Shown in pieces: positions 13,720-15,719 of a stretch of 15,719 bases of DNA. A program made the translations under genes and the position numbers. Under the pieces are notes generated by a model, which worked only from the letters and a program-made list of their open reading frames with translations, had not been told where the DNA came from and did no database searches. The DNA is from Phycisphaerales bacterium (lineage in GTDB: Bacteria; Planctomycetota; Phycisphaerae; Tepidisphaerales; Tepidisphaeraceae), in contig PMAK01000027.1 in assembly GCA_003153655.1 (NCBI GenBank), positions 1-15,719 of the forward strand, read 5' to 3'. Within the stretch, counting starts at the first letter, position 1, and each line of letters starts with the position of its first letter.

Positions 13720-15519
13720 TCACGGTTGGTAGCACGTGCCGATCGCGGGCTTGCTTTGGCCGAGGCCTGGCAGCTCCCAGACACCGGCGCCGGCCGGATT
13801 GATGTCGGCGGCGATGTCGACGTCGATGAGATACGGCTTGTTGGCAGCGATGCCTTTGCGCACGGCTTCCGCCAGATCGGCGGCGCGATCGACGCGCACG
13901 CCTTCGACGCCGCAGGAACGCGCCATCGCAGCGAAGTCCGGATTATAGCGCTGCCCGGTCAACGGATTGTGGAAGTCGGTCGCCAACTCGCGCTTGTTCA
14001 AATAGCCACGCTGCAAGCCACGGATCGAAGCATAGGCGTAATTGTTCCACACCACCCAGACCACGGGGAGATTGTATTCGACCGCGGTGCCAAGCACGTT
14101 GGCCTGCATGAAGAAAGCGCCGTCGCCGCATACCGATACGCAAGGCCGGTCGGGCGCCGCGAACTTGGCGCCCAGTACGCCGGCGACACCAAAGCCCATG
14201 GCGCCAAACCCCATGCAACTGATCAGCGAATCCGGGCGCCGCGGCTTGCAATAGCCCAGCAGCCAGTTGTGGTGCACACCAATATCGCTGACCAAAATGG
14301 CGTCTTCCGGCAGGCCGCGGTCGATCTCGAAGGCCGCGCGCTGCGGATTGATCGGCTGGGTATCATCGGTGAAGCCCGGTGCGACCAGTCTGTCCCATTC
14401 CTTGCGATAGCCGTCGATCTGGTCGAGCCATTTCTTGCGCGCGTCGAGACTCTTGTCGACGTCTTTCCGCCGATCGAGCTCGGCCAGCACCTGGCGCAGG
14501 AAGGTTCGCGTGTCGGCCATCAGGCCAAGCGAGACCGGATAGTTGCGGCCGATCTCGTCCGGGTCGATATCGACGTGGATGAGTTTCGTCGGCGGAATGG
14601 TGAAGGAATAGCCCGGGATCCACGAGCTCGACGTGCGGTCGTCAAAGCGAGCGGCTAGCGACAGCAGTACGTCTGCCTGGCGCGTGGCGTGGTTGGCCTG
14701 GTAGTGACCGCCGCGCGCGACCATTCCGAGCGCCAGCGGATGATGGGTGTCGATGGCGCCGAGCCCACTCATGGAAGCCGCTACCGGAATCTGCAGGCGC
14801 TCAGCGAGCTTAAGCAGGTCCTCAGCCGCGCCGCCGTGGCGAACGGCCTGACCGACGAAAATCACGGGGCGCTCGGCATTGAGCAGCAAATCGACGGCCT
14901 TCACGACACCTTCGGGATCGGCGCCGCAACGGCTGGAGATATTGCCGTTCCACTCCTCCGCGTTCGGCGCTTCTTCCGCAGCCGACTCCATGAACACGTC
15001 GTAGGGCACGTCCAGCACCACCGGCCCGGGCCGTCCCGTCATCATGGTTTTCCAGGCTTGGCGCACCGCGAGCGGCACCATGTCGCCGCGCGTCGGCTGG
15101 AACACGCGCTTGCAGAGGCTGCGCACGGTCGACGGGAAGTCGGCCTGACTCTGCCGGTACATTTCCTGGAAGGCGCCGCGGTTGAACTGGCTGGTCGGTA
15201 CGTTTCCGGTGACCGCCAGGAACGGCACCGAATCGAGATACGCGGTGGCGAGCGAGATCGGCAGTTGCGCCGAGCCGGGGCCGCACGACGTAAAGGTCGC
15301 GGTCGCCTTGCCGGACACGCGGTAATAAACGTCCGCCATGAAGCCGGCGACGCTTTCATGATGTACCGAAATGGTCTTGATGTCGGCCGAGCGCTCGTAC
15401 AGCGCGTCGATGAATTGGATGTTGCCATGGCCGCACAGGCCGAACACCTGCGGCACTTTCTCCTGGATCAGGTAGTCGACAATGACCTGCGCCCCGTTGA
15501 GCTTGTTCGATGTCGACAT
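13720..15519 (-). CDS. Thiamine-diphosphate enzyme of the acetolactate synthase family
   Basis: The 599-residue product has the three-domain layout of the family. The N-terminal PYR domain carries the cofactor-activating Glu at residue 55 (SVHHESVAGF) and a TSCGPGSAQLP turn. The central domain has RFDDRTSSSW (291-300) and HVDIDPDEIG. The C-terminal PP domain has the cofactor motif from GDG (465-467) to NN (492-493). Glu55 argues against glyoxylate carboligase, which has Val there. Members carboxylate, decarboxylate or ligate 2-oxo acids; the branched-chain synthase is only one possibility, and no ilvN-like small subunit is adjacent. The frame is open to 15705, but ATG 15519 is chosen because GGAG lies 7 bases before it and the homologous domain starts there. 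A probable cupin gene diverges from it. Confidence 0.88.
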   Translation of the reverse strand: MSTSNKLNGAQVIVDYLIQEKVPQVFGLCGHGNIQFIDALYERSADIKTISVHHESVAGFMADVYYRVSGKATATFTSCGPGSAQLPISLATAYLDSVPFLAVTGNVPTSQFNRGAFQEMYRQSQADFPSTVRSLCKRVFQPTRGDMVPLAVRQAWKTMMTGRPGPVVLDVPYDVFMESAAEEAPNAEEWNGNISSRCGADPEGVVKAVDLLLNAERPVIFVGQAVRHGGAAEDLLKLAERLQIPVAASMSGLGAIDTHHPLALGMVARGGHYQANHATRQADVLLSLAARFDDRTSSSWIPGYSFTIPPTKLIHVDIDPDEIGRNYPVSLGLMADTRTFLRQVLAELDRRKDVDKSLDARKKWLDQIDGYRKEWDRLVAPGFTDDTQPINPQRAAFEIDRGLPEDAILVSDIGVHHNWLLGYCKPRRPDSLISCMGFGAMGFGVAGVLGAKFAAPDRPCVSVCGDGAFFMQANVLGTAVEYNLPVVWVVWNNYAYASIRGLQRGYLNKRELATDFHNPLTGQRYNPDFAAMARSCGVEGVRVDRAADLAEAVRKGIAANKPYLIDVDIAADINPAGAGVWELPGLGQSKPAIGTCYQP

Positions 15520-15561
15520 CGTCGGTCTCCTGCTGGCAAAACGAGGCGGAACGCTATTTCT

Positions 15562-15590
15562 CACAATGCTGTACGTCAATTGATATTGTG
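15562..15590. promoter_or_regulatory. Candidate operator in the divergent gap
   Basis: CACAAT (15562-15567) and ATTGTG (15585-15590) are inverted copies 17 bases apart. Between them lies a perfect 8-bp palindrome TCAATTGA (15576-15583). This symmetry in a 117-bp gap between divergent genes suits a shared regulator site, for example a GntR- or LysR-type protein. No regulator gene is in the window. Confidence 0.35.
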
Positions 15591-15636
15591 GTATTCGTCT
15601 CCGGCGCGCTAACGCGATCCTGGTAGGCAGACAATC

Positions 15637-15719
15637 ATGGCAACGACCCGCAAATGGTTCATCCACAATATCGCCGAGGTTCCGTGGCGGCAGTTTCCCG
15701 ATCATTTCGGCGGCGCGCT
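15637..15719 (+). CDS. 5' end of a gene, possibly cupin-domain (3' end outside window)
   Basis: ATG 15637 opens a frame of 27 codons to the window edge: MATTRKWFIHNIAEVPWRQF then PDHFGGA. The WFIHN and HFGGA pieces resemble the N-terminus of short cupin-domain proteins found next to thiamine-diphosphate enzymes in rhizobia, by memory. Cupins are beta-barrel metal or ligand binders. The start has AGGCAG about 6-8 bases upstream, a moderate site. Too little is present to be certain of the family. Confidence 0.5.
   Translation, partial: MATTRKWFIHNIAEVPWRQFPDHFGGA

Noticed and set aside
13706..13723. GTGAC/GTCAC inverted repeat spanning the stops of the convergent oxidoreductase and thiamine enzyme genes.
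   Set aside because: Five base pairs only, made up largely of the two opposed TGA stops; no T-run.
1..15719. Search for defence, phage, secretion or CRISPR elements.
   Set aside because: No spaced direct repeats, nucleases, integrases, toxin-antitoxin pairs or phage structural genes are visible; genes are core metabolism and envelope.

Overview
The window looks like chromosomal DNA from an alphaproteobacterium of the order Hyphomicrobiales, near Bradyrhizobium or another Xanthobacteraceae/Nitrobacteraceae lineage. The reasons are the high GC coding sequence, a MipZ cell-division ATPase, a DUF1489 protein, an Omp25/Omp31-type beta-barrel, a Bug-type binding protein, two copies of a palindromic repeat resembling those of rhizobial genomes, and a promoter matching the alphaproteobacterial general-stress sigma factor EcfG. 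I see no tRNA, rRNA, CRISPR array, transposase, integrase or phage gene.

Layout. Positions 3-152 hold the C-terminal end of an adenylylsulfate kinase (plus strand). An AT-rich stretch follows (153-406), then a short plus-strand SPOR-domain remnant (to 664) that looks like the tail of a D-Ala-D-Ala carboxypeptidase. From 789 to 3319 three minus-strand genes run mipZ, a von Willebrand A (VWA) protein, then a membrane protein with a C-terminal J domain. A palindromic repeat lies between the last two. panC (3468-4319) diverges from mipZ and converges on a DUF1489 gene (4408-4845). A cobalamin-binding-type radical SAM gene (5076-6497) diverges from the DUF1489 gene and converges on an outer-membrane beta-barrel gene (6504-7208).

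From 11233 down to 7341 three minus-strand genes with gaps of about 20 bp form a probable operon: a Bug-family solute-binding protein, an unrecognised two-helix membrane protein, and the biotin subunit of an acyl-CoA carboxylase of methylcrotonyl-CoA type. A GC-rich hairpin follows the last gene. Upstream are a GYD-domain gene (11309-11644) and a basic-tailed hypothetical protein (11725-12171). A 66-residue membrane-anchored protein (12393-12593) is preceded by a well-placed EcfG-type promoter. A zinc-independent quinone oxidoreductase (12732-13709) converges on a thiamine-diphosphate enzyme of the acetolactate synthase family (13720-15519). The 5' end of a probable cupin gene begins at 15637 and diverges from it.

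Most of the content is ordinary housekeeping and metabolism: sulfate activation, pantothenate synthesis, division-site placement and acyl-CoA carboxylation. I do not see a clear new multi-gene system. The signals most worth a second look are the EcfG-type promoter on the small membrane protein, the palindromic repeat that supplies the stop codon of the VWA gene, the carboxylase subunit in an operon with a Bug protein and no carboxyltransferase partner nearby, and the orphan radical SAM enzyme.
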